Below are positions 22,156 to 33,314 of a DNA stretch of 64,000 bases, one piece after another. The notes beneath the pieces were generated by a model. The model was not told where the DNA came from. It made no database searches and saw nothing but the letters and a program-made list of their open reading frames with translations. Every line of letters begins with the position of its first letter. Position 1 is the stretch's first letter. The DNA comes from Calycina herbarum (lineage: Eukaryota > Ascomycota > Leotiomycetes > Helotiales > Pezizellaceae): the NCBI GenBank assembly GCA_001414485.1, contig LLEY01000250.1, forward strand, positions 1 to 64,000, in the 5' to 3' direction. A program made the position numbers and the translations under genes.

Positions 22156-23052
22156 CTAATTAATGAATACGGCGTGAGTTTCCACACCCTTAACCACTTT
22201 CTTGGCCCAAGATTGGCCCGCAGGGGGTTCAGTGTCAGTAGGCTTGCCAGTACCAGGCCAGGTGGCATCAGGCCAGCTGGTAGGGACAAGTTCCACGTCC
22301 TTCAAAATGGATGCGGGCAGTGTGATGGTTCCCTTCTCGCCCAACTCAAACTCGGCAGTGAAGGGCGCGTGCTGGCCATCATTTTCGATAGCCCCCAAGA
22401 ACTGAAGCCCAATCATGTTGGCGAGGTTGTTCTTCTCGACGTAGTTGACAAAATTGTTGACAAAGCTGGCAAGGTTGTCGACGAAGTCGTTGTCGACCGT
22501 ACTACTCTCGGAGACAGACATTGGACCTTCGGCGAACTCGTAAGGGACCAAGCATTTCTCCTTAGGGTCGAGCTTGAAGACGATACCGTGGATGTTGTTC
22601 AGGTCAAGAGAGTCGAGCTGGACAGGCTTCATCCATTTGCCAGACACGGTCTTGAGCGCTGCCTCGAGCTTGCTCGGGTCAACAATTTCAGCAAGGACAG
22701 GCTTGATCAACTCGGCAGGCATGGTGTTGATGTCTACCTCGAGCTTGACCTGCCCAGCCGGAGTGTCCTCATGCTTGTGGAGTAGTTCAGCGGCGAATTT
22801 TCCAGTCATCTTGTGCTGACCAATGATGGCAGCAAGATTCTTGATGTGCTCCCGGCCAGGGCCCATATCGTTGTGCATTCGAGGCAGTTCATTGTACCTT
22901 ATGTCAGGAACGTTTGGTTAATATGGCTCATCGTCAATAGAGAAAGTGAAGCCCTAGACTTACAAGGTGTTGGACAATTCCATGTCACCCCAGCTTAGGG
23001 GAACCTGAAGCCCATGAATAGACGAGACAGTAATTACGTCGGTGGCTGCCAT
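22156..23052 (-). CDS. Conserved-looking protein of unknown function, 276 residues
   Basis: Two exons, 23052-22964 and 22897-22156, joined across a 66-bp GT-AG intron (GTAAGT…CATAAG) in phase 2; the joined frame is open to the stop. It starts MAATDVITVSSIHGLQV. The protein is acidic, with amphipathic helices in the middle (DNDFVDNLASFVNNFVNYV), no signal peptide and no membrane segment. The C-terminal part is rich in Pro, Thr and Gly. I do not recognise the family. The gene is intact with no RIP signs, and lies between a LINE remnant and a minisatellite. Confidence 0.75.
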
Positions 23053-23690
23053 TTTTCTCGTGGTTCAGTGAGTTTCGCTTCAAGCACTGAACATATCGAG
23101 GGTGATCTGTTGCCTGTATTTATATTCTATCGGCAGGGTGTGCATCCGCCTGTCATTGGACCGGAAGTCAAGTCCACTTGCTTCTAAATGATTTTGGGAT
23201 AAGATATGGCAGCGGCAACGATTACTGTTTCTGTCATTTCGCGATCGCAGCACCCCCTGTCAGGAATACCCCTCTACCTCTTCGGTGATCTCGAGCTGCA
23301 GCCACCTCATCGCCTCACAATTCTACCATCGCGTACCCCGTGAGGGCTGCTATGTAAGGGGCTGTTATGCGAGTGATGGGTGGGTTGCTATGCGAGGGGC
23401 CGCTATGTGGAGGGCTGTTATGCAAGGGCTGCTATCTGGAGGGCTGTTATGCGAGGGGCTGTTATGTGAGGGGCTGTTATGTGAGGGGCTGTTATGTGAG
23501 GGTCTTTGTAAGGGCTGCTATCTGGGGGGCTACTATCTTACCTGGACTTCGCAGCATTAATATCCAGGCTCTCAATTTCTCGGCGTCGTACATGTATATA
23601 TGTCGCCTTTCCTCTTGACGCCCTCTTTGCGGAGAGATTACATTGGTTTCCCTTCATGTACGTTCAGGTGCATTTTTTGCCTTATTTACT
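23053..23690. other. Intergenic stretch with minisatellite
   Basis: Promoter side of the minus-strand gene before it and of the plus-strand gene after it. It contains the repeat at 23341-23535; no other feature. Confidence 0.55.
23341..23535 (+). repeat. Degenerate 15-nt minisatellite (GGGGCTGTTATGTGA)
   Basis: Roughly a dozen units of a 15-nt motif with variants (GCTGTTATGCGAGGG, GCTGCTATCTGGAGG). The middle, about 23450-23510, has nearly exact copies. It gives artefactual Cys/Gly/Tyr-rich open frames. Two units of the same kind occur at 27449-27482. Confidence 0.75.
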
Positions 23691-24711
23691 ATGTCGAGCT
23701 GCGAACCGTTTAGGATGCCCCCAGCCCCGCCACGTTCTCCTGTTCATGGAATTGCTAAGCTACACATCGAAATCATAGTCACACGCGTGATCGAGATAGT
23801 AAGACTTTCTAGACTGTTAAAAAATGTATAATTAACATTTTCTTAACAGACGTCGGCCATCAGACTCAAGCGCAATGCTAGAACCAGTCCAAGTTTGGAA
23901 AAGCGAGTTCAGAGGTTACTTGGGACAACGGATAATTCTGACACAATTCGACATATCTGCCAGTTTTTTCCCTTCCGGGACCAAAATATTCCCCAGGCCG
24001 TATTATCAGGGCGGTGGGATTATAGGCTGGATTCTTTTTTGATAGCTCTCCATGGAAATCTTGGTGCAGAACAGGAAATCCTCCAGTTGTCGAGAGAGCA
24101 GAAGGCAGGGAAGCTCCTGAGGCTGCTCGATCCCTTACCGGAAAAGCAGAGCACCATGTGGACATGGGCTCCTCCAGACCTCTCAGGGAAGCCTGACGAT
24201 ATCGCGGAGGCCATTCAAAAAGTTATCTCTGCCGCCTTTTTCCAGATCACCCTTCGAGAATGGTTAGTTTATCTCGATGGGAATGAAGTCGCAGCCATCA
24301 ATAGATTGTTCCTCGGATTCAGGTGCATATCCGCATACATCAATCAACTTGTTCCAGAGAAGTACAAATTGGTCAAGAAGGTTAGTCTCCACAGCATTTA
24401 TCATGGATAGCAAGATTCTAAATTCACAGGTCTTGCACTCTGGAGACTTTTTAGCATGCTGTGTTTTCGGCCACGACTGCCCTGAACAGATCCTTCTTGG
24501 TTTCTTCCTTAATCCAATGGAGAAAGCGCTTAAATGCCGAAGCCCTTCTCTTACGATGGAAAGGCTTGCGCTCCTAAACCAGCGATATATTGCCATAGGT
24601 GCGGGACGAAATTGGTACAATTTTTGGACGGATCTTGAAGACTCGAAGGCGCCAAGGGGGATCAACCACAGACGCCCAGAGCCGGCAGGGTGGCGAGTGC
24701 CCGGGGTTTAA
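23691..24711 (+). CDS. Protein of unknown function, 306 residues
   Basis: Three exons: 23691-23798, 23850-24380 and 24430-24711, all in phase 0. The introns are GTAAGA…TTAACAG (51 bp) and GTTAGT…TTCACAG (49 bp). It starts MSSCEPFRMPPAPP. The middle is helical with repeated Leu and Arg/Lys; the C-terminal third has CCVFGHDCPEQ. No signal peptide or known motif is seen. An ATG at 23875 leads into another, shorter frame, so the upstream start with a good splice acceptor at 23849 is preferred. The function cannot be stated. The gene is intact by this model. Confidence 0.62.
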
Positions 24712-25868
24712 CGCGTTGTGGCTAGTGCTGCGCAATGTTGCCACAATGGTAACAATCAAACTCCTCAGCATATACTCGTCACATGACCAGTTGCTAGATG
24801 GTGGAGAGAGGTTTGGTAGATACTCGTGAGATATCTGGCTTAGAAATACGTTTGCGGCAGCGATGAAAGGTGTTCAGTCGATCCAAGAATGATGTTTGGT
24901 GAATATGCTCTCGGGTGGCTTCATTTCGCTCTTTTCTTTTGTATGTTACTGTATTCGGTGTATCTGTCTAGTGTAATTCATATGTTCATTGATATTCAGT
25001 AAACTTAGGCGTCGAACTAAATGTCTCGGTCAAAACACGTCGCCCTCCTCCCTCTACCGCCGTAGTTAATTGATCATTTGAAGGTGTTGGCGGAACTCGT
25101 GGCTAGTCAATTGCCCCATATACATGATTAGATGCACTAGAACCTGCCATCTTTTTGTCATATGATGATTAAGGATGGTGCTGGCGGGGCAGCTTTCTTC
25201 CCTCAAGCTCGAAGTGCTCAGAGGATTTTATTCGGCACAAGATATACAAGAATGCAACGTTGGTGAATATCTCGGCCTGAAAGCACTGGAGCCCAAATGC
25301 CGGGGTCTACTTGGCCATTATCGGCTGGCTGAGCAAATCACATGGCACTGAGCCCCACCACTTTCAAGTCTGGCAAGACACAAATTCTCCCCGAAAAGTC
25401 GCAACCCCGAATTTGAAGAGACCAGATGCTATCCAAAGGTCATCTCCTGCGATAGCAATAAATTGTTTCTGCCTGACCAGCCTAGCCCAGCGCTAGTGAT
25501 TGCGCCCTTCCATACCACAGCCTTCCGCCCGGCAATTTATTTCATCGGTAGCCTCACCCTCCCAACTAAAACATCGACTATTCACGACCTTTAAAGACGA
25601 GTATAAGATCTGCCACTTTGCCTCTCTGTGCAGCTATTGACCTTATATTAGGCGACAACCACAACGATTTCCAGAATCCTACACTGCGAAGCGCAAACGA
25701 CCCTACCCAGCCTCTGGAGCCAACAATATTCAGCTCCCCCGCGACACACCAAGGGACTCTGCCAAAGAAGCTCAGAACCCTATAGCATCGCGATAGGATC
25801 TGTACGCACATATGGTGCAGGGCTAGGGTCAGCTCATTTTATCCCCATATAGACAAGAGGACGTCGGA
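24712..25868. other. Intergenic stretch, about 1.15 kb
   Basis: Short frames only (for example 25311-25496 plus and 25578-25811 minus), without family features or splice signals. I see no RNA gene and no transposon motif. Confidence 0.5.
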
Positions 25869-26149
25869 ATGGTAAGCTGGTAACATCTGCGCTTATGGCT
25901 CTTCTAACGTAGTATCAGGCTTTTGAACCCGAAACGCTCGATGATGCTGATGTGGAATTCACGGCGGACGATAATATTAATTTCAAATTGGTTGACGGCA
26001 AGGAACAGTGGGTATATTGGAAGGGATGTAATGGCCTTTCCTCCGTCGAGAATGGGAAGAAGGAGAAACAATACCAGCTCACTGGTAAAGTGAAGCTACC
26101 ATCGGGTATTTCACTGTACTTTGCTGGAGGCCAAGTAAAGGAGGGATAA
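25869..26149 (+). CDS. Small acidic protein, 77 residues, intron directly after ATG
   Basis: Exon 1 is only the ATG (25869-25871). A 47-bp GT-AG intron (GTAAGC…GTATCAG, with CTAAC branch site) follows, then exon 2 at 25919-26149. The protein starts MAFEPETLDDADVEF and has VYWKGCNGLSS in the middle; the charge is acidic at the N-terminus and basic later. The short frame from ATG 25952 would be a truncated alternative. It lies tail to tail with the next minus-strand gene, 30 bp away. The family is not recognised. Confidence 0.55.
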
Positions 26150-26179
26150 CATTGCTTGACTGGGAAATATGAGGAAAGT

Positions 26180-27404
26180 TTAAGGGAATATCTTGTTGCT
26201 TATTTGAATGGCTCTCAGCGTCTCTAGAGTTAAGTTAATAACAACTGTATCTCTAGAACTAGCCGGAAGGATCATTGATACACATTGTAGTACGTCAACT
26301 CCATCCGCCACTTCCTCCTCGCGCATATTGCTTGCCATGGCTGCTTCATATATTTCAGGACCGAAGACATCCAAAAGAGCACTGCAAGCAACGCCTTTCA
26401 CAGTTATTTCAGGAGAAGGCGCTACTTTGACCCCTCCAGGGAGGATTAGAGACCGAATCTGTCCCCGCAGTTCTACTTGTACGTTGAACAAAGCCTTCGC
26501 AAGATCTTCTACCTTGCTCTCGTGTATGGCCAAGGTCATGATACAGTCGTCCATAACCCAGATAGGAAAGGCCATCTCCACAGCAGCTTTCAGGTAGGTT
26601 GTCCCATTGTGCTGAATGGTGTCCCCTTTAATGGCATCACATATTCTCTCGTTGAAAACGTCCTTCATCCCTTGTTGTGAGGCATGTTCGAGTTTAGATG
26701 GCCGAGCAGCGTTGCTTAGGGGGGCGGGCATTGTTGTGGGGATGCTTTGAGTCTCCTCTAGAGGTAATCTCGTAAAGCTGGCTGATGCGATCGAACCATT
26801 TTGCGTCTTGTTTGGTGTTACCGAAGTCGCTGACAATGTTGGGGAATTTTGTTGCGCCTTCGAAGGCCGACGACCTGTCAGGAACTGCGGTTAGAAATGG
26901 AGTAGAAGCGGTTAGATTACTCACGGCGACGATTAGAAGTAGGATTTTGTTGTTCCTTCAGAGACCGATCTGTCAGGAGCCGTGGTTAGAAATGAAGTAG
27001 AAGCGGTCAGACTACTTACGGCGACGTTTTTGAGATATTTTGCGAATGATATCAGCGACAGAAGGGTGTTGCTTAAGGCCTGCTAACCCTCTCGCGGCGT
27101 TTTTCCGGATCTCTGGGGATACCTCGTGGAACGAAGCGATCGTGGTGTTTTGCTTCCCTTGGGCACGCGTCGCACGATATAATGCAAGCCAGGCCGCCCG
27201 TCCCCCATAGTCCAAGAAGATTCGTTCCGTGGCAGCTGCTTCAAGGGTAGAAGTTTTCGCGAAGGCATCCATCAATCCCTTCGGCATCCTCTGGCACTCC
27301 CACTCATCTTGAAGTTGCTGTTCGAATATTGCAATTGAAGCTTTGATAATGGTTTGGCTCGGTGTGAAACTTGTGCTAGGATCTGTAGCTGAGAATCCCT
27401 CCAT
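26180..27404 (-). CDS. Unknown protein, 374 residues, with tandemly duplicated mini-exon
   Basis: Three exons: 27404-27020, 26969-26925 and 26874-26180, all joined in phase 1. Introns 1 and 2 are both 50 bp and nearly identical; the 45-nt exon 2 matches the start of exon 3 (HRSLKEQQNPTSNRR versus RRRPSKAQQN…). So an intron-plus-exon unit of about 95 bp was duplicated in tandem. Because exon 2 is a multiple of three with equal phases, skipping it keeps the frame. The N-terminal part (1-128) is helical; the duplicated part is basic (QKRR, NRR RRRP) and could be a nuclear localisation signal. The C-terminal part has mixed helices. No known domain is recognised. Confidence 0.75.
26875..27019 (-). 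repeat. Tandem duplication of an intron-exon unit
   Basis: Unit A: intron 27019-26970 and exon 26969-26925. Unit B: intron 26924-26875 and the first part of exon 3. Both introns run GTRAGTARTCTRACCGCTTC…CCTGACAG and both exons include AAGGMRCAACAAAAT. Divergence is about 15-20% by eye. Confidence 0.85.
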
Positions 27405-27999
27405 GACATTTGGTGCTTGAAGATAATGACCTTGGGGTGTTATCTTGGGGAAGGGGCTGCTATTTGAGAAGGGCTACTATCTTGGCTTACACACAGGACC
27501 AGCCAATGAAGGGCAAGACGTGCCGTTGGTGTTTCACAGCAGCCAACACACTTGCCTACAATGAGTCTGGATCCGAAGTCACACAAATGCAGACAGTCAC
27601 TCCGTGAAAAGAACCAGTTATCTCACAGACTGGATTTATAATTTAAACCACGGTTATAAGGGGTTAGTGCCGATATTAAGCAAAGGATACGAGTATTTTT
27701 TCCATATAGTCCCGAAGCCCAGCGCTGTCAAAAAAACCTGTATTCTCGCATAGGCGACATAATGTCGTTAGAGGGGCAACTGAAAATTGATATTAATCGA
27801 CGTTCTATTCTAAGGAACAGTAATGCCTTACCCGTTTCTTTGCAGAGGTACTTACCCCCTTGCAAGTTCTGGGTAAATCTCCACAAAAATTACAATCTCC
27901 TCGTCAAGCGGGGAAACGATTTCAATCTGCCGGAGCTGCTCTACCATAAGCAAGAATAGAGTGGGTGGTAGTCACTGATAATCGATTACCTAACCTTCC
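27405..27999. other. Intergenic stretch with two units of the 23.4-kb repeat motif
   Basis: Upstream of the minus-strand gene. 27449-27482 has GGGGCTGCTATTTGAGAAG followed by GGCTACTATCTTGG, matching units of the minisatellite at 23341-23535. A short frame at 27762-27959 (plus) has no support. Confidence 0.5.
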
Positions 28000-29577
28000 T
28001 CAATTCCAGCGTATATAATATATAGTCACCTTCTGAATCTCTCGAACTGTAGTATCCCTCCTAAGCTCAAGCAACATTTTGCGAATCCAAAGTTGCGATT
28101 CTCTGACCACTTGGATACCACTAACAATCGTGTAGCAGTTGCCAACAAATTTCAACCAAACAGCGTGATTCACCCGCTTCTCCCGTTTTAAAAATGAGAT
28201 TGATGGCATACTGTGAAAACAAACACAAGAAATCTTCATCAACGTAATCCCTAGCCCATCAAGGAAGGACTTGCGTGCCCTACTCAGTACGCTCCTACAA
28301 AACAATCTTTCTCAGAAAACATATTACTCTGAACTCTTATCCATCTTCCGTTTTTTCTCCTCCTAGTAGGTCTCGGCATCTCGCATAACATCACCCCACG
28401 ATTGATTGAATTGTGAAGCGGGTCTTAAAGCCAGGAATGTATACACTAGATTCAACAAAACATAAAAGGGGGGACTGCCTGTTTTGAGTTCCCTAACGCG
28501 CTCGTAGCATCGATGCGTCATCTCCACATAGTGCATTGTATTCGCTTGGAAACTGGATACAGACTCAAGTCTTTCGGGTAGGTGTATAAAATGATCGCCC
28601 GAGAAACAAACTTGCCATTTAGGCCAAGAACTAAAATGTAGTATTAATGTGTGACGGGGCGTATAAAGTTTCAGGGTCTTTACTAAGGCAGACCAAATTT
28701 GTTTCATTAGGAGCCGCACGTGAAAAGGGGGTAGCTTTGTTGATTCGCCTTCAAAGCCTATGATGTCGGGTGCCCAAATAGCTGAGATCACGAGACAAGC
28801 CTTTAGTGATAGTGTTGTGCTAGTTGCAAGATAGCAGTTTGATTCTGCGAAATGTCGATATAGAAATACGGCGGTAGGTTCGCGATCTAACGTGAGGTGA
28901 GTGACTGAATGGCGTGGATCGTCATGATCTTTCTCTTGGGGAGGTATCCCAACGGCTCGAATCTGGATACAGCTGGATCTCGTTAGCACGTCCTTCGCAA
29001 ACAGGGGGAAGTGAGCCTACCAAAACCATCCTAACATTTCTTTATCTTGATACGCCCACTAACTTTTGCATCTAGCTCGGATGGTTGTTGTGACACTATA
29101 ATAGAGCCACTTCCAACTTCCACCAATTCCAGAGGTTCCTGCGATCAACTTCACCGTTTGACCACCATGAGAGGTCCATATTTCCCTATTAGGTGAGACG
29201 AGGACAAAGTGGAAGCTAAAGCACTGGCCTGGAGTATATAGCTCTGATGTACATGGCTGGTCACACTTCACACACATCATAGAGGTAAGCCCCATTGCCA
29301 AACGCTTGTTGATGATAGCGCTGTTACCGGGTTTTGGCTCTGCCCTATTGATGATTTGCTCAGCCAACCTTTAACGCCGCTGCTCAGCCAACTTTCGAAG
29401 CTTCTCAGCCGCCAATTGAAACTTCATAGTCCTAGCTACCCTTTAAAACTTCTCAGCCAATCTTTTAGCAGCATCTACGTCTACAATAGGCTCCCGCTTT
29501 CTCTTGTTTGTAGTCGGAGATTCGCTGGGAAGGTCACTTCCGCAGGCGGGCAAATTCTCGGTGTCGAACTTGGTCAT
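28000..29577 (-). pseudogene. Single 526-codon gene broken by seven C-to-T type stops
   Basis: One frame without indels runs from ATG 29577 to TGA/TAA at 28000. It holds seven premature stops: TAA 29445, TAA 29373, TAG 29061, TAG 29019, TAG 28365, TAA 28326 and TGA 28314 (first base on the minus strand). All seven can be Gln (CAA/CAG) or Arg (CGA) codons after one C-to-T change. The N-terminus holds a basic segment (TNKRKREP, nuclear-signal-like) and Leu/Ala/Glu/Lys/Arg repeats (RLAEKF… KLRKLAEQRR) likely to be coiled coil. MCVKCDQPC follows. The rest is not recognised. The base composition is that of a normal gene, so the inactivation looks recent and RIP-like. Confidence 0.75.
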
Positions 29578-29603
29578 GTTGCGATGTAGGAACTTGGTGT
29601 TCA

Positions 29604-30029
29604 TTGGATGTCTTTTGCACCAACATGGACCCCGGAGGAGATTCTTCTTCAAGGGAGTTGGACCATGACATAGGTCTCCCCGCAAACGAGTTTTACGGGG
29701 GGCAGAAGCATAAACACCAATACAGCAACGCCTGCATCGTCACAGAACCAGTCACGGTGAAGCCCGATATCCGTTGTGCAAACGAGTTTACGGGGGGGCA
29801 GAAGCATGAGCACCAATACAGCAACTCCGCAAAAGTAACGTTGAAGCCCGAGACCAGTCTATTTTTATTTTCCGCCTCTGTATCAAATCACTGTGTCTGC
29901 TCCTCCAAATGCCACTCCATTTACCCGCGCCATTCAACAAACGCAACACCTCCCAACCACTACCCTACGCCACCAAACGCTAACAGCAAGTTTTATTCTC
30001 ATCTTCCACCATTGTTTGCCCTATTTTGA
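29604..30029 (+). other. Open frame with an internal 84-bp direct repeat, uncertain gene
   Basis: An open frame of about 141 codons containing twice the peptide ANEF-GGQKH-HQYSN (DNA repeat at about 29687-29750 and 29771-29833). It lies upstream of and antisense to the broken gene at 28000-29577, so it may simply be promoter-side DNA with a duplication. No splice signals or family are seen. Confidence 0.3.
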
Positions 30030-30657
30030 CACGGAGGGCATGGGACATTTTGAGACTAGGATTGCTTAAGAACCTTTACTCCAAAGCATTAATGATACGG
30101 ATCCGTACGAGCAAAGTGACAGTATGAGAGAAGACAACTCGTAGCATGGCCGCAGGTGAATTGACATTCTTCCTAATCGCACATCGTGGGTATCCGAGTT
30201 TGTAGTAGCGTTTTTTGTTTTGGTTTCGTCTTAGGACTTTTCTATATATCTAGGAGCAAGAGGCATTCATTTTTTTCAAAAGACATGAGATTTGTTTCAC
30301 TCTCAAGGCAAGTAATATGTTCCACTCGACATTTTAGTTCCTAGCATCTAACAAACTCTAAGACCGGAAGATGCTTCCGCTCATTAACAACCCAACGTTG
30401 TACGAGTGAATTTCTTACCTCGCTTCCCCGCTGCAAGGGAAATTGTGTTGCGTTACGAAAGTCGTGGAACCAAGGTATTAGCTGGGAAAAGACTGAATTT
30501 TTATTTCACTATCCTTGACAACAAACGTAACACCAGTCCGCGATGGGAGCAAGAATATTCCTGTCAATATCACTATTAATCTCTTCCTTGATTTCAAAAC
30601 TATGTCCTTTTTCGGGTACAATGAACTTTTTGCAAGTGATTCCTTCCAAATCCATGC
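30030..30657. other. Intergenic stretch
   Basis: No gene or repeat recognised; it contains the 3' flank of the following minus-strand gene. Confidence 0.5.
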
Positions 30658-31738
30658 TTACCCCTCCAATACGCTTTCTCTCATTTGATGTCGAGTCTGG
30701 CGCCTACTCAGCCTCCTCTCATGAATTTGAGATGGGGTTCCTTTCTCCTTGATCTCAATCTCACCCTTCTGGATTCCTGACTCGAGTATGACACAACAAT
30801 CTTCGAAGAGAGGGAGCGGAATGGTCCAGCCGTTGAACGCAATGTTTCGTTTCTGGTCGTTTTCTTGAATACGGCGGCACCAGGTATCTACTGCTTCTTG
30901 CTGAGTCGTTGTTCTACACGTTACTGAATAACAATCAAACAAGGCCGGAAGCAGGGCAAGTATCTTGAGTTCTTCGTGGCTGTTAAGACTCTTTCTTTCG
31001 TCCTCAGGATAACCTATCTCAATAGCGTTGACTCCCTCGCAGATCAAGTCCATAACTGTGCGAACGGCTGGCGTATCATTCTAGCCCTTGTTAGCTCGAT
31101 CAAGGAGGTGGGCTAGGCCATATATTGCATACCTCGTCCGTCCCAACTTTGACCTGAACTGTGAACTCATGCTCCTTCAGCTTCTTTATGTCCACCTGGA
31201 GCTGGAATCGCATAGCCGGGACCTCCACCAGCTTGACCCCCCGCGTACAATCTAGCTTGAAACTCAGATTCTACACCTCAACGGTTATAGCCTTTCCAGT
31301 TGCCATTGTAACAATTATACCGGGCGTGTGAAGGTCGACAACGAGATCAACATTGTCGTCGGGTTGGACACGTTGTATCATCGTGGGACTGGTGGCGAAT
31401 GGTAGAGCGACTTTCTGGAGGTGAATGACCAGCCAGTACACGCGTCCTTGGGCATATTTGGAATGGACGGCTTCAAAAGCCATCGTAGGAGAGGGGTTGG
31501 GAGGAACCGAAACTGTATTTGCAGTAGTGTTAGCAGTTATCTATCAAGGGATATGAGGTTGACGCTTCTGACTCAAGGGAATATCTTGATTGCGGCCGTA
31601 CAGGCTGACCACGAAGGCAGTCAAGCGTTTGGTATCGGAAAGCGATTCGATGCGCGAGGGTGCATCACTAGAAGAGGTTAGCTCACGCGCCCAGCAGACA
31701 TTGGATTGAATGCGCAAACCTTTGAAGGGCTGTGACAA
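30658..31738 (-). pseudogene. Unknown gene, probably inactivated by one TAG
   Basis: Read on the minus strand, exon 1 would run from 31738 to about 31550. A possible 51-bp intron (GTCAAC…AAATACAG, with branch GCTAAC) leads into the frame beginning …SVPPNPSPTMAFEAVHS. A TAG at 31273-31271 interrupts GEV-stop-NLSFKLD and again fits CAG to TAG. After …QVKVGTDE a clear 50-60-bp intron (GTATGC…GGGCTAG) leads to 31053-30658. The protein has short beta-like segments (VDLVVDLHTPGIIVTMATGKAI) and a basic C-terminus. If the first donor is not used, two more stops (TGA TAG) lie in frame. The family is unknown. Confidence 0.45.
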
Positions 31739-32162
31739 GACACCGAAGTACGTAGGAGCGGGGAGGGCGAAGGAAAGATAACTTCAATCGCTTCCCCGCA
31801 AAAGGCAGGAACGCTAATTCAGCGCGCTGTCACATGACATCACGCTTTCTTGTGTCAAGGGTCCTGCATATCATGAGTCACGTGTCTACACGTGAAGAGT
31901 AAGTCTAGACGGCGTTCTGACGGGACAGGCAAACCCAGAGAGTTTATAGCAAATGGGGATCCTGAAATAACGTGAAGGAGGATGTCGAAAGGAAGGAGAA
32001 GTCACAATGATGGTTGGTAGTATCATCTTCTTGTGTGGAGGAATATATGGCCAATGATTGCATGGTGGAACAACACGTAGATAAAATCACAAATTCAAGA
32101 ATTCACAGCGAAGACCTAGAAGAAACATGAACTAGGTATATTTATACACATGGGTCCAGCTG
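31739..32162. other. Intergenic stretch with gypsy LTR fragment
   Basis: Upstream of the minus-strand gene; contains the LTR-like fragment listed next. Nothing else. Confidence 0.5.
31871..31960 (+). repeat. Fragment resembling the gypsy LTR start
   Basis: TCATGAGTCACGTG… TAAGTCTAGACGGCGTTCTGACGGGACAGGC is similar to the first 60-70 bases of the 2074 LTR (AATCACGTTATGCG… TAAGTAGTCCAGACGGCGCTCTGACAGGACAAGG). Only the 5' part of an LTR is recognisable, and it is clearly diverged. Confidence 0.5.
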
Positions 32163-32429
32163 GACAGCAATCATGTGGCCATTAAAGGTCACACTGCTTT
32201 GGAACTTAATACGAAATTGGAAAAGACGCGGCAGGAGAAGGTGAACCATTGGGACAGAATAGAATACGAGTCAAACAGATATGTGAAACATATCGTTGGC
32301 GTGGAAGAACTGGAGGAACGGATCGGGGTTGTGGAAGGAATCCGGGAACCAGAGCCACTTATTCCAGAACTGCAAAGATTGGTACAAATATTCATTCAAC
32401 TGGCAAAGATTCTTAGACTAATTATTTGA
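32163..32429 (+). other. Open frame of about 89 codons, uncertain
   Basis: A frame beginning upstream of a GTG at 32175 with helix-forming, charged sequence (NTKLEKTRQEKVNHWDRIEYE… GVEELEERIGVVEGI). It has the look of a coiled-coil remnant, but there is no ATG start in frame and no splice signal. It could be an exon or relic of a lost gene. Confidence 0.3.
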
Positions 32430-33314
32430 TATAGGTTTCTCCCTGGAATTAGACATCGAGCGTTGGTAAATGGGGATTTTGTGTTGTTTTAGTGTCTTTG
32501 GATATTTGGTGGGGTTCTGGGTAAAGTTGTTAATCTTATCACCACGAGGAAGTCGAAATTTCAATACCTCAAAATTCATAAATCTCAAAATCAAATGCGA
32601 ACTCCCCATCCCCTATTTCTCTGCACACTAAGTGCCGAGTTTCAATTCAATATTCCAGAGAGTAGACCGATTCATCTAGTATATTACTAATCTTGACAAC
32701 ATAAATGATGCTTCAGTTGTCAGTACTGAACAGTAAATATATAGGCTGACTTACTAGGTCTTGTAGAAATTGCTACTCATACATTTTGTCTAAACCATAT
32801 TGCTAAACCGAAGTCTAAACATCTTAGCAAAGCGAATTATCCAATTCGACTCTCTGGCACAACCACTTTCTTCGTATCCCAAGAAAAGGAAGAAACACTG
32901 GTGTGCGATTCATCTACGATATTTCCATCCCTCGTATCCCACGTTGTGTAAGAACTATCAGTTTTTGTCTTTTCGGGGGTGGAAGGGCTCCGAAGGGACG
33001 TTGAGTTTGGTCTGAACTCCGTCTCAGCGAATTCAACATCTTGATATTTTTCCATGGTCTTAAAAACCACCCCTTGTATAGAACTGCTGAATTTGGCATC
33101 ACCATATGCTAAAAGATGTTCAGCATAGGGATAATGATCAATTATTCAAATGGCCTTCAGCAACCTTTGAGCTAATGCACGTCTACTTGCAGATCATCTT
33201 ATTCTGATTTATAGAATTATATTTCATATAGATACTAATCTCATTTTTGATAATAATCTTGTATTTCGTTATACAAACGTCCAAGTTTACTCCATCCAAA
33301 TCCATATCGTCTTA
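32430..33314. other. Intergenic AT-rich stretch with a possible minus-strand remnant
   Basis: A 77-codon minus frame at 33070-32837 (MVFKTMEKYQDVEFAETEF…) is polar and Ser/Thr/Asp-rich. It may be a downstream exon of a neighbouring gene or chance. No other feature. Confidence 0.35.

Noticed and set aside
22147..22785. 212-codon plus-strand frame over the gene at 22156-23052
   Set aside because: The minus frame joins to an upstream exon by a good intron and has normal composition; the plus frame is its shadow.
23285..23618. Cys/Gly/Tyr-rich small proteins
   Set aside because: They are translations of the minisatellite in two frames, without a start context or conservation.
28990..29060. An intron joining the frames at 29059 and 28989
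   Set aside because: GTTAGT…GGTAG looks like an intron, but it would put the downstream part out of frame; without it the two parts are already in the same frame, separated only by two TAG codons.
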